This document shows, piece by piece, positions 38,301 through 48,345 of a stretch of DNA of 64,000 bases. Origin of the DNA: Prorocentrum cordatum (taxonomy: Eukaryota > Sar > Dinophyceae > Prorocentrales > Prorocentraceae); NCBI GenBank assembly GCA_963575745.1, contig CAUYUJ010003650.1, forward strand, positions 1 to 64,000, given 5' to 3'. A program made the position numbers and the translations under genes. The notes under the pieces were generated by a model. That model was not told where the DNA came from. It worked only from the letters and a program-made list of their open reading frames with translations, and ran no database searches. Numbering within the stretch: position 1 is the stretch's first letter; each line of letters begins with the position of its first letter.

Positions 38301-40986
38301 GCGAAGCGGATTCTCCACAGGCTGTTGTCGGCGACGAACAACAGGATGCACAAAGGGTTTCCAGAGATGCTCAGTTACCTGCTTGAGGAGCCGACCCTGT
38401 ACTCTAGCCACGAGTTCGTTACCGTCTTGACGCCAGGCCTCAGCATGCTGATCTCGAGAAGGTTGAGCGAGGTCGCAACCGGTGCAGAGACGAGTGGACC
38501 CTCCACTGCCGCGCGTCCGTACTCTACGAAACTCTACCGAAGGCCGTTCCTGACGGAGTACGATTACCTCTACCGCCCCGACGAGCTGGAGGATTTCCCA
38601 TTGTACTTTTTCTTCGCGGCTTGCGAAGCTCGGCAAGCTCGCCCTGACGGACATCGCCCCGTGAACACTCTGGCGTGGCACGTCGCGGCCGACGGTAAGC
38701 GTCAGTTCTCTGCAGAAAAGCTATACAGCCGGGAGCACGAAAAAGTGCCTCTGCGCGGAGATCCTTCGGAGCATCACCCCCTCGGGCCTGAGCTATACAA
38801 GTGCGCGTACTACGTGACCGTCCGCTTGAGCATCGCGTGGCGGATACCTGTTCTTCGCGGATTTCTCCCTCCGTGCCCGGAGGCAAAGAAAGACGGAGAT
38901 GACGAAGCTAAGAGATTAGAAGACGAGGTTAAGTACGCGGTGTACGTGCAACTGCTCTTTCGACCTTTCCGAACAGTGGAGGACGTGCTGCGTCGCGCCC
39001 CGCCCGCGCCGTGGACGCACATACCTACGGAGTACTACGGCGCATTTTTGAATGAGTTCGAGGATTGGCGCAGCACTCAGGAGTCCATCGCTTCTCGAGC
39101 ACGTAGTGATACGCCACCTCTCAGCAAGGAATGGTGGGCTTGTCGCGTGTGTGAATGCCTGAGGAATTACGACCTCGTCGCAAAGCGCCACGTATCGGTT
39201 GTTGATCGTGTGCCGACAGGGGACGCTCTCCGTGGTTATCCCGACGCTGCTGCCGATATCGATGGCCCCGATCCGAGCAGGGCCGACGACGAGGAGATGT
39301 TGATGGAGTCCGATTCGGACGAGAGTCGCGGCGATGCTGCGATGGAGGACGATGCCCCAAGTGATGCGGCAGTACCTCGCGCGTCGGGTCGCGAAGCAGA
39401 TCCAGTCAGCCAGCTTTGCGGAACCGTGGAGATTGACTTGAACGAACTGGTCAACTCGGATACTCTGGCGAAAAGCAGATCCAACGAGGCAAAATATCTC
39501 CGTGGCTTTATCGAAGAGGAAAAGAAGTGCGTTTCGGGGCGCACAGCTGCCGCTGACGGCGACGGTGCGTTCCAAGAGTGCTCGTTGTCAGCACGAAAGT
39601 CGCTCATCGTCTCTGACGTGCAGCAGAAATTTTTCAAGATCGTCAACGAGGGCGAGGATAATGTCGAGATGGTCAGGAAAGTCGAGAAGACGAAGTCAGA
39701 TGTGCTACAGCAACGCATCGACGCGGCGATGGCGAGTATTCCCGTAGCACTTGAGCGCAAGGTGCCCTTGTTGGCCCGTAAGTCATCGACGTCTGTTGTA
39801 GAGGCTGCGCTGTTCTTGTTGAGCCAAAAGGTTCTCGACATCCCTGATGTGGGCGGTATCAACGTGAAGCAGGCGCGGGCGCTTCTGTGGAATGCGTTGT
39901 GGCTGCAAGACGTGATGAATCGGGAATGGTCCCTGGACGACCCGTCCGGATCGCAGTGCTCTTCGAGCTCCTCTTTGGCGGACGGCTTTCAGCTCGCGCT
40001 CATGGGCCCTGGCGGCACCGGTAAAACTGCGGTGCTCCGCGTTACGGAGGCATTGGTCTCTTATTTTTTGGGAGCCGAATCCGTGCGAAAGTGTGCTCCA
40101 TCCAACTCGGCGGCCCGGCTCATCGGCGGCGACACCATACACGCTGTGTGTAAGCTCCCGTTCGGGAACATTTCTGTCAGGGACCGGAAAGCCCGTTCGA
40201 GCGTTGCTGCGCTGGAGAAGCACAGACAACGCTGGAAGAAAGCTCGCGCGTGCTTCATTGACGAAGTCTCTATGGTCTCCAGTGACCAGCTCCATGCCTC
40301 CGAGGTCCGCATCAGGGAAGCGAAGGATGACAGGAAACCCTTCGGGGGCCTCGGTATGATTCTTTCTGGAGACTTTTGCAGTTGCCCCCCGTGGATCCAG
40401 GAGACGCGCAGAAGAGTTTAGCGACTCCTCTGAAGGAGACTGGCGCCCTGGACGCGGCCCCTGAGAACCCCGACGCAAAGGATCAGGACGTGAAGCGAAA
40501 GAAGCTCGCCGATGCCGCTCAGGGGGTTCAGTTGTGGCAACGGGTACGGCATGTCGTGTGCCTTGACGTGAACATTCGCGCCCCGGGTAAGCTCAGCAAG
40601 TTACTCGCGGAGATGCGAGACGGCAAGGGTATCTCTGACGAGTGTTGGCAGATGTACCTGGATCGCATCATGGAGCGGAACGACCAGAGACTTTCCGAGG
40701 GGAGTTCTATTTTCAGTAAATACGACTGGCAGTTCATTGTTCATCGCCACAAGATCCGCGTGCATCGCTCGCTCGTGAACGCCAAGGCAGCTACGTCTTG
40801 TGGGCATAAGCCGCTATTCATCGTACAGGCCAGGGATGAGGCGGTGCATTCGAAAGATGATCGCAAAATGCCACACGTCAGGGAAGAGCTTTTGCGCAGA
40901 GCGTCGCCCCGAGACACTCAAAGCTTGCCAGGCATACTTCCACTGTACGTCGGGATGCGGTTGACGTTCCAGGAGAAGGACGGGGT
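35365..40986 (+). CDS. RepHel exon 2: DUF6570-like, HUH Rep and start of PIF1-type helicase; 1-nt frameshift
   Basis: DUF6570-like start: MCKECAEAL, then SEALANGMWRGPDPEELTNL (about 35450-35590). Helitron_like_N: GCSTLFFTLNPRDIRSPL near 36967. The HUH motif is HIH (LHIHMLV) at 37341-37349. CNHDIQVLPRL lies near 38028. Two tyrosines in Y-x3-Y spacing (FYCSSYSSK) lie at 38160-38162 and 38172-38174, the expected strand-transfer residues. An acidic linker lies near 39260-39400. Helicase: Walker A GPGGTGKT at 40005-40028 and Walker B FIDEVSM near 40254. Motif III should read GDFCQLPPV, but one base is missing near 40379: GDFC is in one frame and QLPPVDPG in the next. The frame then stays open to the exon end (YVGMRLTFQEKDG). 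Three exons plus one restored base give a multiple of 3 (2708 residues), so this is the only break seen. Confidence 0.9.
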
Positions 40987-42383
40987 GCAGAACCCACAGG
41001 AACACGGCAGACGCCTCAGGAGCACGGCAGGCCACACAGGAGCACGGCAGATCCCACATGATCACGGCAGACCAAACAGGAGCACGGCAGACCACAAAAG
41101 GAGCACGGAAGACCTCACAGGAGCACGGCAGACCACACAGGAGCACGGCAGACCCCACATGAGCACGGCAGACTTCAAAGGAGCACGGCAGACCACGCAG
41201 GAGCACGGCGGACCCCACAGGAGCACGGCAGATTACAAAAGGAGCACGGCAGACCACACAGGAGCACGGCAGACCGCACAGGAGCACGGCAGACTCCACA
41301 GGAGCAAAGCAGACCACACAGGAGCCCAGTAGACCAAAAAGAAGCACGGATGACCCCAAAGGAGCACGGCAGACCCCAAAGGAACACGGCAGACCTCAAA
41401 GGAGCACGGCAGACCACGCAGGAGCACGGCAGACCCCACAGGAGCACGGCAGACCACAAAAGGAGCACGGCAGACCACACAGGAGCACGGCAGACCACAC
41501 AGGAGCACGGCAGACTCCACGAAGCAAAGCAGACCACACAGGAGCCCGGTAGACCATAAAGGAGCACGGAAGACCCCAAAGGAGCACGGCAGACCCCATA
41601 GGAAGACGGCAGACCACAGGAGCACGGCAGACCACACAGGAGCACGGCAGATCACACAGGAGCACGGCAGACCACACAGGAGCACGGCAGACACACACAG
41701 GAGCACGGCAGACCACACAGGAGCACGGCAGACCCCACGGGAGCACGGCAGACCCCACAGGAGCACGGCAGACCCCACAGGAGCACGGCAGATACAAAAG
41801 GAGCACGGCAGACCACACAGGAGCAACGGCAGACAGACCACAGCAGACCACAAGGAGCCCAGTACACCAAAAAAAAACACGGACGACCCCAAAGGAGCAC
41901 GGCAGACCCCAAAGGAACACGGCAGACCTCAAAGGAGCACGGCAGACTACGCAGGAGCACGGCAGACCCCACAGGAGCACGGCAGACCACAGAAGGAGCA
42001 CGGCAGACCACGCAGGAGCACGGCAGACCACACAGGAGCACGGCAGACTCCACGAAGCAAAGCAGACCACACAGGAGCCCGGTAGACCATAAAGGAGCAC
42101 GGAAGACCCCAAAGGAGCACGGCAGACCCCATAGGAAGACGGCAGACCACAGGAGCACGGCAGACCACACAGGAGCACGGCAGATCACACAGGAGCACGG
42201 CAGACCACACAGGAGCACGGCAGACACACAGGAGCACGGCAGACCACAGGAGCACGGCAGACCACACAGGAGCACGGCAGACCCCACGGGAGCACGGCAG
42301 ACCCCACAGGTGCACGGCAGACCACAGGAGCACGGCAGACACCACAGGAGCTGGCGTCTGCCGTGTTCATCTTGTCTTTTCAG
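40987..42383 (+). repeat. RepHel intron 2 (~1.4 kb), a 20-bp array
   Basis: Almost wholly 20-bp units in + orientation between helicase motifs. The acceptor side has a clear pyrimidine tract (CATCTTGTCTTTTCAG, ending 42383). Two splice solutions keep the frame: GC-AG 40987-42383 (KDGV-TRED) or GT-AG 40985-42393 (KDG-DCPR). The array has higher-order structure: a block around CAGACTCCACGAAGC at 41511 recurs at 42044, a 533-bp period. Confidence 0.8.
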
Positions 42384-42969
42384 TACCCGTGAGGACTGTC
42401 CGCGCCTCGGCATTATGAAAGGATGCGTGTGCACAGTTCTTCATATAGTTTTCTCGGAGAGCGAGACATTTCCAAAGCCGAACGAGGAGGATAATGTGGT
42501 CCACTTGCGCTGCATGCCAGTATCGTTGTGGCTGCAGGCGGCGGATGTCTCGTGGACGTTGGACGAGTCACACTTCCCAGACGACATGCCAGTCACGACG
42601 GACCGCAAAGGATTGTTTCAGCTACGTCCCACGTGTGAGTACTTAAGCGCGACTTGGGAGGAGGAGACATTCAGCGTACGCCGTACCACTTTCAAAGTTC
42701 TCCCCGCCGACACTATCATCGTCTACGGCGCACAGGGCGGCACGTTCGACGCGGCGATAGTGGACATGAAGAAGCCGCCGACAATGGATGCGGACACCCA
42801 CTGGCTTGCCTGTTACGTTATGTTGTCGCGGCCGAGATCGTTAGAGGGTCTGCTTATTCTTCGTCCCGCCGAAAAACACGAGCTGGAAAGGCCGCCGCCT
42901 GCTTTCCTTACACGAGAGTTGGACAGGCTGAAGGACCTGGAGGACTCAAGCCGTTCAAAACGTATTTGA
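42384..42969 (+). CDS. RepHel exon 3: C-terminal helicase motifs
   Basis: About 195 codons ending at TGA 42967-42969. RLGIMKGCVCTVLHIVF corresponds to the segment after the VG.R region of PIF1/Pfh1 helicases. VYGAQGGTFDAAIVDM, then YVMLSRPRSLEGLLILR match the final motifs (usually HKSQG and VALSR). This confirms that the helicase continues beyond the repeat-filled gap. The usual His-Lys of HKSQG is replaced by YGA, a difference of unknown consequence. The start is defined by the acceptor at 42383 (or 42393). Confidence 0.88.
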
Positions 42970-43097
42970 AGCTTTAGTTTTTCATATAAAAAACGGTATT
43001 AGCCACCAATAGCCATACATATCGTGCACTCACCTCCAACACCCTCCCCCGTGTGGCTCGCTGACAGGAGTGTGCGTTGGGCGAGCTCATCCAACGT
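42970..43097 (+). other. Gap between RepHel and OTU gene
   Basis: A/T-richer sequence with CTCACCTCCAACACCCTCCCCC and a possible acceptor CGCTGACAG (ends 43069) upstream of the OTU ATG. An unseen intron joining the two genes cannot be excluded. Confidence 0.45.
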
Positions 43098-44600
43098 ATG
43101 AAGAACATGAACGACCTCCACATGCCTGACAGCATCCGCGCCGAGATCTGGAACAGCGTGTTGGCAAGGAACGGTGGCCCAAAACAGGCGGCGGCAGTCG
43201 CCGCGGCGAGAGCGAAGCGTCCGGAGGCCGCCTGTTCGCAGCAAGTGTCAACAAGCACAGGTGTGCACGATGCTTCTGACGACGAGCCTGCAGGACCACC
43301 TGCGCGTGCCGAGGGATCTCGGAGACGCCTCCGCGCGAAGACTGCGGTGGGCCCTGGCAAATCTTATTCCGGCGAACTTTATCCACCCGCTAAGAGTGCA
43401 CGGACGGATAAAATGGCAAGGGTCGTCGACGACGGAGGCGCTGCCGGGAGACCAGCTAAGAGCGCCAGGGTGTGCCCCCCAAGATCTACGCCGCGCCCGG
43501 CTCTCGACGAGGGACGCAAGGCTGCCGCGGAGAGTATGAGAAAGCCGCGCCTCCACATCTGCACAGAATACACGCATGTCTGCGCGATTGACAAAGAGTT
43601 TGGATGTCGCTCGTGTTCCCGCATGTGTCACACAGATTGCACAAGTGTTCTCTGCCAAGATAAACCTTGTGAATTCTGCCTCAGTTTCGGCGAGATCGTT
43701 GCTGCCGGTTCCCCTGAGTGCTCAGGATTTCAGAGGCGCAATGGCTGCCATTACTGTGGTCGACATCGGTGCTGGAACTTCTCTCCGACGTGCCTTGGCA
43801 GCCGCGACGATTCCGTCAACGCGCAGAGTGCCGGGTTCGCCTCTGCTGACTCCTCACTTGCCCCCCCAGGCACGTGTTTGCAGTACAGCCACCGCTGCTG
43901 CGAAGACCGTGACGACGGATGTCAAAGCTGTATGAAGACTTGCCACCGCGACAACACTAGCCCCCTATGTCCTTATTTCGGTCGAGACCGCGGACAGCTC
44001 GCGTGGACACCGAACGCGGATGACATGCTCGACACGCAAAGGTTTCTTCGCGATCTTCGAGGTCGGAGGAGGCACCGTACGCAATTTCAGTGGCAGCGCG
44101 AAGGCAGAGATGCTGAGGGACGTCGGATTGTGCACATCCCTGGAGAAGGTTATCATTACTTGGGTGTCGCTGATGGCCATGACTGCAACTGCTTCGTGTA
44201 CTCTTTAGAGCAGTGTGTTGAAATCGCAACGGACGTGGACGCTGTCAGGACAAGCTTGCAGGTGGAATTCCCGCGCGTGTGCGGGGTCGGCTGCTCTCCC
44301 ACCGCTGATGCCTGCACGGGCAATTGCATGAAAGTCTACCCGCGGAACTATTTGAGTACAGATCGCTGGTCCGCCGTGCTACGGAGCATCGGGCAACATG
44401 CGCGTGCAGGGCCTCAGAATGTCGATGAGTCTCATTACTGTCTGCGCGTGATGGACCTCGCTTACGACGGAAGCGGCGTCGTTCTCGGGAACCCATCTGC
44501 CCCTCGACGGATCACCGTTGCCAGAGAGAATCGCAACCACTTTGTACCTGTGTTACCTTACCCTCACAATACTGAAGGCGGGCGCTGGTTGCCCTGGTGA
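43098..44600 (+). CDS. Helitron accessory protein: duplicated Cys/His modules plus OTU-like cysteine protease
   Basis: 500 residues from ATG 43098 (the frame opens a little upstream without an ATG) to TGA. An Ala/Arg/Lys-rich N terminus (to ~140) contains two PAKSAR words. Two copies of a ~33-residue Cys/His module follow at about 154-186 and 259-291, each C..(Y)(T/S)H.C..D...GC.SC...CH.D.TS.LC. The C-terminal domain (~340-500) resembles OTU peptidases: DCNCFVYSLEQC places Asp362, Asn364 and nucleophile Cys365 in the DGNCF pattern with Gly replaced by Cys, and NRNHF supplies the late His481. OTU enzymes remove ubiquitin; activity here is unproven. Its place 129 nt after RepHel on the same strand supports its being part of the transposon. 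Confidence 0.75.
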   Translation: MKNMNDLHMPDSIRAEIWNSVLARNGGPKQAAAVAAARAKRPEAACSQQVSTSTGVHDASDDEPAGPPARAEGSRRRLRAKTAVGPGKSYSGELYPPAKSARTDKMARVVDDGGAAGRPAKSARVCPPRSTPRPALDEGRKAAAESMRKPRLHICTEYTHVCAIDKEFGCRSCSRMCHTDCTSVLCQDKPCEFCLSFGEIVAAGSPECSGFQRRNGCHYCGRHRCWNFSPTCLGSRDDSVNAQSAGFASADSSLAPPGTCLQYSHRCCEDRDDGCQSCMKTCHRDNTSPLCPYFGRDRGQLAWTPNADDMLDTQRFLRDLRGRRRHRTQFQWQREGRDAEGRRIVHIPGEGYHYLGVADGHDCNCFVYSLEQCVEIATDVDAVRTSLQVEFPRVCGVGCSPTADACTGNCMKVYPRNYLSTDRWSAVLRSIGQHARAGPQNVDESHYCLRVMDLAYDGSGVVLGNPSAPRRITVARENRNHFVPVLPYPHNTEGGRWLPW

Positions 44601-44940
44601 GCGGATAGCGCGATTGCGATGTGGGCTGTCAAGTGCACTTTGCTGACTGTCCGAAATCTTAGTGCATTTGGTGTGAGTAAGGCTTTTTACCCAAAGACGT
44701 CGATAGGAGCGCCTACTCTTCGCCGCGCGTTCTGAGTTCGAGCGAACGTTATTGAAACGCGCGCTTAGCACGGTATGTCTGCTTTATATACGGTGGTGAT
44801 GCTTTAAACCCACTGGCGCTCCGTGGTGCCACCGTGACATGCATAATTGCGGCTTGCATTGCACACGACGGAATCTCAAAAAAAAAAACCCCATTGTTCT
44901 GTGCATCGCGCCTCTTTGTGAGATTCTGTACCAGATATCG
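44601..44940. other. Helitron 3' flank, no gene recognised
   Basis: Short words can pair (GGTGGTGATG..., CCGTGGTGCCACCG near 44830), but no convincing CTRR end is visible. An A11 run lies at 44878-44888. Degenerate 20-bp units begin near 44950. Confidence 0.45.
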
Positions 44941-45440
44941 GAGCACCGCATACGATGCAGGAGCACGGCAGAACACACAGAACGCACAGGAGCGCGGCTG
45001 TATGCACAGGAGCATGGCAGACTGTACAGTAACACGGCGGAACATACTGAAGTACAGCAGAACGCACACAACACAACGGAGCACGGCATAACGGACAGGA
45101 TCACGGCAAACTCCACAGGAGCACGGCATACCATACAGGACTACAGCAGACCACGCATGAGCACGGCAGACTACGCACGAGCACGGCAGACCACAGGAGG
45201 ACGGAGGATTACACAGGAGCAAGGCAGACCACAGGAGCACGGCAGACCCCAAAGGAGCACGGCAGACCACACAGGACACGGCAGACTCCACGGGAGCACG
45301 CCAGACCACACAGGAGCACGGCAAACCACACACGAGCACGGCAGACCATACAGGAGCACGCCAAACCACACAGGAGCACGGCAGACCACACGTTCGCACG
45401 GCAAACTCCACAGGAGCACGGCAGACACCAAAGAAGCACG
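44941..45440 (+). repeat. Degenerate then regular 20-bp array
   Basis: Divergent units (GAACACACAGAACGCACAGG, AGTACAGCAGAACGC) to about 45130, then regular units including the CACGTTCGCACGGC variant (about 45393). From 45230 on it parallels 16770-17006 and 48500-48730. Confidence 0.9.
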
Positions 45441-45895
45441 GCAGTGGTACGTGGCACTGCTGTGGTATGCCGTACTAAAAACGTGGAATATCTCATAAGC
45501 CCAGGGGACAAAAGGACGCTTCCCGTTCTTGTCCGGTCAGGTTCCCCAAAATGGCCATTTCGCTCGAGACATCCTCGAAAAATCGAGGTGTTGGAGGCTA
45601 TCGTTTAAGACGTCTTATGTCAAAAATGACGGTTTCGCTCGAGACATCCTCAAAAAATCGGGATGTTGAAAAATATCAAAAATTTTTGTTATGCATGAAA
45701 AATGAGCGTTTCGCTCGAGACATCCTCGAAAAAATGAGATGCCGACAGAGGTGTTTTAGAACCTCTTATGTCAAAAATGACGTTTTCGCTCGGGACGTCC
45801 TCAGAAAATGAGCAGGTGGTCTGCCGTGCTCCCGTGTGGAGCACGGCAGACCACGGCCATTTCGCTCGAGACATCCTCAAAAAATCGAGGTGTGG
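45441..45895. repeat. Spacer, ~75-bp satellite block copy 3 and hairpin
   Basis: Spacer 45443-45540, four-unit satellite 45541-45815, head-to-head hairpin near 45823-45862 and a half unit to 45893. It is almost identical to 17007-17447 and 48732-49175. Confidence 0.93.
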
Positions 45896-47229
45896 TCTGC
45901 CGTGCTCCTGTGTGGTCTGCCTTGCTCCTGTGGTCTGCCCTGCTCCTCACAGGAGCACGGCAGACCGCGCGTAGGAACCGAGAGGAGCACGGCAGACCAA
46001 GACGAGGAGCACGGCAGACCAGAGCACGGCAGACCAGACGAGCGCCCTCAAGACGACGGAAAGGATGACCAAGACGAGGAGCACGGCAGACCAAGACGAG
46101 GAGCACGGCAGACTATGCCCTAAGAGTGCCCTCAAGACGGCCGAACAACGGCAGACCCCATAGGAGCACGGCACCTGTGGTCTGCCGTGCTCCCCACAGG
46201 AGCACGGCAGACCGCGCGTAGGAACCGAGAGGAGCACGGCAGACCAAGACGAGGAGCACGGCAGACCAGGCTTAGGAACCGAGAGGAGCACGGCAGACCA
46301 AGACGAGGAGCACGGCAGACCAGGCACCAAGAGCGCCCTCAAGACGACGGAAAGGATGACCAAGACGAGGAGCACGGCAGACCAAGACGAGGAGCACGGC
46401 AGACTATGCCCTAAGAGTGCCCTCAAGACGGCCGAACAACGGCAGACCCCATAGGAGCACGGCAGACCACAGAAGAGCACGGCAGACCAACAGGAGCACG
46501 GCAGACCACACAAGAGCACGGCAGGCCACACAGGAGCACGGCAGACCACACAGGAGCACGGCAGACCACAAAGGAGCACGGCAGACCACACAAGAGCACG
46601 GCAGACCCCACAAGAGCACGGCAGACCCCACAGGAGCACGGCAGACCCCACAGGAGCACGGCAGAGCAGACCCAAAAGGAGCACGGCAGACCACACAGGA
46701 GCAAGGCAAACCACAGGAGCACGGCAGACCACACAGGAGCACGGCAGACCCCACAGTAGCAAGGCAGACCCCAAAGGAGCACGGCAGACCACCGGAGCAC
46801 GGCAGACCACACAGGAGTACGGCAGACCCCACATGAGCACGGCAAATCCCAAATGAGCACGGCAGACCACAAGAGCACGGCAGACCACACAGGAGCACGG
46901 CAGACTCCACAGGAGCACGGCAGACCACAAAGGAGCACGGCAGACCACACAGGAGCCCGGCAGACGCCACAGGAGCACGGCAGACGCCACAGGAGCACGG
47001 CGGAACCCACAGGAGCACGGCAGACCGCGCGCGGGTACAACATAAACGCGCCTTTTTGTTGTACCCCGAACGCCGCTGGCGTTTCCCCAACAGGAGCACG
47101 GCAGATCTCACAGGCGCGCGGCAGACCCCAAATGAGCACGGCCGACCACAGGAGCACGGCAGAGACCCCAAATGAGTAGGCAGCCCCACCACCGTAGACG
47201 CCTCAGGAGCACGGCTGACCACACAGGAG
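45896..47229. repeat. 20-bp arrays with strand switches and double-hairpin module copy 3
   Basis: Reverse units (45896-45948) switch to forward units. A second switch lies near 46170-46200 (GGTCTGCCGTGCTCC, CCACAG, then complement). The insert CACCAAGAGCGCCCTCAAGA occurs near 46326, with a related form near 46040. 46505-47220 is closely matched by 56918-57650. The double-hairpin module is at 47033-47083. Confidence 0.93.
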
Positions 47230-48110
47230 CACGGCAGCCTGGGCCGGTTCCGGCGCCGGCCGGCGCCGGAAAATTGAATTCCGAGGCGGTGCCGAAAAAA
47301 GGCCACTCCAAGACATATTTTTCTTTCGAAAATATTGATTTTCTCCTCCCGGCGCCCTGGAACCCCTTCCGGGCCGATTCCGGCACCCGGGCCGGCGCTC
47401 GAGCCAAACGCCCGGGCCGGCACCCGGGCCAGCGCCCGGGCCGGTTCCGGCGCCGGCCGGCGCCGGAAAATTGAATTCCGAGGCGGTGCCGAAAAAAGGC
47501 CACTCCAAGACATATTTTTCTTTCGAAAATATTGATTTTCTGCTCCCGGCGCCCGGGAACCCCTTCCGGGCCGCTTCTGGCACCCGGGCCGGCGCTCGAG
47601 CCAAACGCCCGGGCCAGCACCCGGGCCAGCGCCCGGGCCGGTTCCGGCGCCGGCCGGCGCCGGAAAATTGAATTCCGAGGCGGTGCCGAAAAAAGGCCAC
47701 TCCAAGACATATTTTTCTTTCGAAAATATTGATTTTCTGCTCCCGGCGCCCGGGAACCCCTTCCGGGCCGCTTCCGGCACCCGGGCCGGCGCTCGAGCCG
47801 AACGCCTGGGCCAGCACCCGGGCCAGCGCCCGGGCCGGTTCCGGCGCCGGCCGGCGCCGGAAAATTGAATTCCGAGGCGGTGCGGAAAAAAGGCCACTCC
47901 AAGACATATTTTTCTTTCGAAAATATTGATTTTCTGCTCCCGGCGCCCTGGAACCCCTTCCGGGCCGATTCCGGCACCCAGGCCGGCGCTCGAACCGAAC
48001 GCCCGGGCCGGCACCTGGGCTGGCGGCCGAGCCGGATCCAGCGCTGGCGTCGGCTCTGGCCGTCGCCGGAAAAATTGAATTCCGAGGCCGCGCTAACAAA
48101 ACTCATCCAA
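47230..48110 (+). repeat. 197-bp tandem satellite, array 1
   Basis: Four full units and a diverged fifth, period 197 bp (GGAAAATTGAATTCCGAGGC at about 47463, 47660 and 47857). Each unit has the 20-bp perfect palindrome CCGGCGCCGGCCGGCGCCGG, an A/T-rich middle (TATTTTTCTTTCGAAAATAT) and CCCGGGCC words. 66-residue ORFs in + and 300-500-residue ORFs in - are artefacts of stop-free units. Confidence 0.96.
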
Positions 48111-48345
48111 ACAGATTTTTCGAAAGTGCATCATTTCTGCTCCCGGCGCTCGGAGGCTTCTGCGTCTCAAGGAGAGGTGGAGCAGACATTAAAGGAGGTA
48201 AAAGCAAGCACACGAACGCTATGGACGCGCGATGCGCTGCCACAAGCCAGCTTCCCGCAAGATCGGTCCAGAGTGGGAGGGGACGGAGCTGGGCGGGTGA
48301 TGGACCACCAGAGCACTGCTCCAGCCTTCCCTCAGCCCTGGGTCT
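48111..48345. other. Short unique spacer, no gene recognised
   Basis: Contains ACGCGCGATGCGCTGCCACAAGCCA split across 48225-48250. The same words lie at 58247-58271, where the second 197-bp array ends, so both arrays once shared this 3' flank. Confidence 0.6.

Larger units (their letters stand above)
31941..44940 (+). mobile_element. Helitron-like rolling-circle transposon region
   Basis: Holds a three-exon RepHel gene and an OTU-like gene on the same strand, framed by degenerate 20-bp array on both sides. I cannot identify the exact termini (5' TC, 3' hairpin plus CTRR), so the limits are approximate. Base composition is less GC-rich than in the LINE ORFs. HUH nuclease plus PIF1-family helicase in one protein defines Helitrons; an accompanying OTU protease is known from several Helitron/Helentron lineages. 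Confidence 0.85.

Noticed and set aside
44601-44940. Helitron 3' terminal hairpin with CTRR
   Set aside because: Only short imperfect pairings are visible, and no convincing CTRR-T junction could be fixed by eye.
46404-48106. Several 300-536-codon antisense ORFs with RRRPAPEPARA repeats
   Set aside because: They read the stop-free 197-bp satellite and the 20-bp array; register changes every unit because 197 is not a multiple of 3.
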